This document shows positions 61,721-64,000 of a stretch of DNA of 64,000 bases, one piece after another. The translations under genes were made by a program, and so were the position numbers. How positions within the stretch are numbered: position 1 is the first letter of the stretch; each line of letters opens with the position of its first letter. The DNA is from Gordius sp. MW1 (lineage: Eukaryota; Nematomorpha; Gordioida; Gordea; Gordiidae): contig OZ038533.1 of NCBI GenBank assembly GCA_964036665.1, forward strand, positions 9,322,413-9,386,412, in the 5' to 3' direction. The notes beneath the pieces were generated by a model. It saw nothing but the letters and a program-made list of their open reading frames with translations, was not told the origin of the DNA and made no database searches.

Positions 61721-64000
61721 CAAACTAATCGCAACAATAAAACGTTGTCTTTTGTCAAAATGATAGTTCTCGCAGCTTAAAACCTCTTTTCGGAAGTCAA
61801 TCAAGGATAATAGGATTCTCAAATTGGTTACTTTTATATATTTTTTCATGCTCTTTCACATAGAATTGAAAAAAATAAATATTTTTACCTCAAAATTTTT
61901 CACATATTTTTCTTTGAACCGTATTCATCCGATGAAAGTTGTCGTTTTCAGACGTGGTTTCGATGATAAAAAGTAAAAATTTATCAGAATCAGAAAACTA
62001 TTACTTTGAAATCATGATCGCATAGTGCATTTTTGAAAAATTAAGCACTCACGTTGCGATACAACAAACTAATCGCAACAATAAAACGTTGTCTTTTGTC
62101 AAAATGATAGTTCTCGCAGCTTAAAACATCTTTTCGGAAGTCAATGGAGGATAATAGGATTCTCAAATTGGCTTACCTTTATATATTTTTCATGCTCTTT
62201 CACATAGAATTGAAAAAAATAAATATTTTTACCTCAAAATTTTTAACAAATTTTTCTTTGAACCGTATTCATTCGATGAAAGTTGTCGTTTTCAGACGTG
62301 GTTTCTATGATCCCAAGTAAAATTTTATCAGAATCTGAAAACTATTACTTTGAAATCATGATCGCATAGAGCCATTTTCAAAAATTAAGCACTCACGTTG
62401 CGATACAACAAACTAATCGCAACAAACGTTGTCTTTTGTCAAAATGATAGTTCTCGCAGCTTAAAACCTCTTTTCGCAAGTCAATCGAGGATAATAGGAT
62501 TCTCAAATTGGCTTACTATATATTTTTTTATGCTCTTTCACATAGAATCGAAAAAAATAAATATTTTTAATTCAAAATTTTTCACATATTTTTCTTTCAA
62601 CCGTATGCATCCGATGAAATTTGTCGTTTTCAGACGTGGTTTCGATGATAAAAAGTAAAAATTTATCAGAATCAGAAAACTATTACTTTGAAATCATGAT
62701 CGCATAGTGCATTTTTTAAAAATTAAGCACTCACGTTGCGATACAACAAACTAATAGCAACAATAAAACGTTGTCTTTTGTCAAAATGATAGTTATCGCA
62801 GCTTAAAACCTCTTTTCGGAAGTCAATCGAGGATAATAGGATTCTCAAATTGGTTACTTTTATATATTTTTTCATGCTCTTTCACATAGAATTAAAAAAA
62901 ATAAATATTTTTACCTCAAAATTTTTCACATATTTTTCTTTAAACCGTATTCATCCGATGAAAGTTGTCGTTTTCAGACGTGGTTTCTATGATCCCAAGT
63001 AAAAATTTATCAGAATCTGAAAACTATTACATTGAAATCATGATCTCATAGTGCATTTTTGAAAAATTAAGCACTCACGTTGCGATACAACAAACTAATC
63101 GCAACAATAAAACGTTGTCTTTTGTCAAAATGATAGTTCTCGCAGCTTAAAACCTCTTTTCGGAAGTCAATCGAGGATAATAGGATTCTCAAATTGGCTT
63201 ACTTTTATATATTTTTTCATGCTCTTTCACATAGAATTGAAAAAAATAAATATTTTTACCTCAAAATTTTTCACATATTTTTCTTTCAACCGTATGCATC
63301 CCATGAAAGTTGTCGTTTTCAGACGTGGTTTCGATGATAAAAAGTAAAAATTTATCAGAATCAGAAAACTATTACTTTGAAATCATGATCGCATAGTGGA
63401 TTTTTGAAAAATTAAGCACTCACGTTGCGATACAACAAACTAATCGCAACAATAAAACGTTGTCTTTTATGATAGTTCTCGCAGCTTATAACCTCTTTTC
63501 GGAAGTCAATCGAGGATAATAGGATTCTCAAATTGCTTACTTTTATATATTTTTTCATGCTCTTTCACATAGAATTGAAAAAAATAAATATTTTTACCTC
63601 AAAATTTTTCACATATTTTTCTTTGAACCGTATTCATCCGATGAAAGTTGTCGTTTTCAGACGTGGTTTCGATGATAAAAAGTAAAAATTTATCAGAATC
63701 AGAAAACTATTACTTTGAAATCATGATCGCATAGTGCATTTTTGAAAAATTAAGCACTCACGTTGCGATACAACAAACTAATCGCAACAATAAAACGTTG
63801 TCTTTTGTCAAAATGATAGTTCTCGCAGCTTAAAACATCTTTTCGGAAGTCAATGGAGGATAATAGGATTCTCAAATTGGCTTACTTTTATATATTTTTC
63901 ATGCTCTTTCACATAGAATTGAAAAAAATAAATATTTTTACCTCAAAATTCTTCACATATTTTTCTTTGAACCGTATTCATCCGATGAAAGTTGTCGTTT
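61721..64000. repeat. Mosaic end of window, array continues
   Basis: Variants of the two preceding HOR types continue in a new order. AAAACATCTTTTCGG with GTCAATGGAGG recurs at about 62122 and 63831. The monomer at 62279 is of the TAGAGCCATTTTC/CAACAAACG/GCTTACTATATA type seen at 54370 and 56426, with TTTTCGCAAGTC in place of TTTTCGGAAGTC. Private changes are frequent: GATGAAATTTG (62613), TTTAAACCG (62940), ATGATCTCATAG (63042), AGTGGATTTTTG (63396), and a 6-bp loss giving GTCTTTTATGATAG near 63457. The array runs past the last base. Confidence 0.8.

Larger units (their letters stand above)
1..64000. repeat. Satellite DNA array, ~345-bp monomer, whole window
   Basis: The window consists of about 186 head-to-tail copies of one AT-rich monomer. 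Successive AAAGTTGTCG anchors fall at 31, 376, 721, 1066, 1411, 1756, 2101, 2446, 2791, 3135 and so on to the last one near 63985. Spacing is usually 345 bp, with 333-349 bp where small indels occur. All copies share one orientation and both ends of the array are outside the window. No stretch of even 100 bases departs from the monomer, so there is no gene, transposon, RNA gene or unique spacer to annotate. Monomers differ by linked point variants and small indels, which group into higher-order repeats. Such arrays typically form centromeric or pericentromeric heterochromatin; that role here is inference. The sequence is not recognised as a named family. Confidence 0.98.

Noticed and set aside
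62398-62658. Open frame of 86 codons
   Set aside because: It starts at TTG in the monomer core, extended by the same 3-bp loss as at 51741. It is not a gene.
1-64000. CRISPR array
   Set aside because: Repeats are regular, but the unit is about 345 bp with no short repeat separated by unique spacers. All sequence between anchors is itself repeated.
1-64000. LTR element, DNA transposon or virus-derived element
   Set aside because: No terminal repeats bounding an internal region, no target-site duplications, and no coding remnant. The repetition is a simple tandem satellite.
1-64000. An undescribed gene system hidden in the window
   Set aside because: Every stretch on both strands resolves into the same monomer. 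Any novelty lies in the higher-order arrangement, not in genes.

Overview
The whole 64,000-base window is one uninterrupted tandem array of an AT-rich satellite DNA. The monomer is about 345 bp; taking the common AAAGTTGTCG motif as the zero point, monomers start at 31, 376, 721, 1066, 1411 and so on, and about 186 copies run head to tail, all in one orientation. I found no gene, RNA gene, transposon, CRISPR array or unique-sequence island, and neither end of the array is in view. A hand count of the monomer at 376-720 gives 106 G+C of 345 (about 31%) and 14 CpG where about 8 are expected. A long homogeneous satellite of this kind points to a eukaryotic centromeric, pericentromeric or other heterochromatic block. 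The absence of CpG decay fits a genome with little CpG methylation, such as many insects or nematodes, but the species cannot be named from this sequence and I do not recognise the monomer as a catalogued family.

The structure lies in the arrangement of monomer variants, which form many nested higher-order repeats (HORs). 31-14170: a 26-monomer, 8,967-bp superunit and a partial second copy, each with 5-monomer (about 1,725 bp) repeats inside. 14171-26908: a mosaic with 1-, 2-, 4-, 6- and 11/12-monomer repeats. 26909-32398: a transition containing a 3.8-4.1 kb duplication shared with the next block. 32399-41660: three copies of an 8-monomer, 2,745-bp HOR, the middle one enlarged by a 1,027-bp internal duplication. 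41661-48522: a broken-up mosaic. 48523-50590: two copies of a 3-monomer, 1,034-bp unit. 50591-53679: monomers whose closest relatives lie about 38.8 kb away at 13136-14859. 53680-57791: two copies of a 6-monomer, 2,056-bp HOR. 56759-61720: an 8-monomer, 2,761-bp HOR built partly from it. 61721-64000: a mosaic of the same variants.

Each monomer has a nearly invariant core with an 8-bp perfect inverted repeat around an 11-nt loop, followed by an AT-rich segment with A and T tracts. Open frames of 66-97 codons occur in some monomers. They start only at TTG or GTG, stop within one monomer, recur only because the DNA recurs, and are not annotated as genes. All coordinates and counts were read by eye; block edges may be off by part of a monomer where adjacent monomers are identical.
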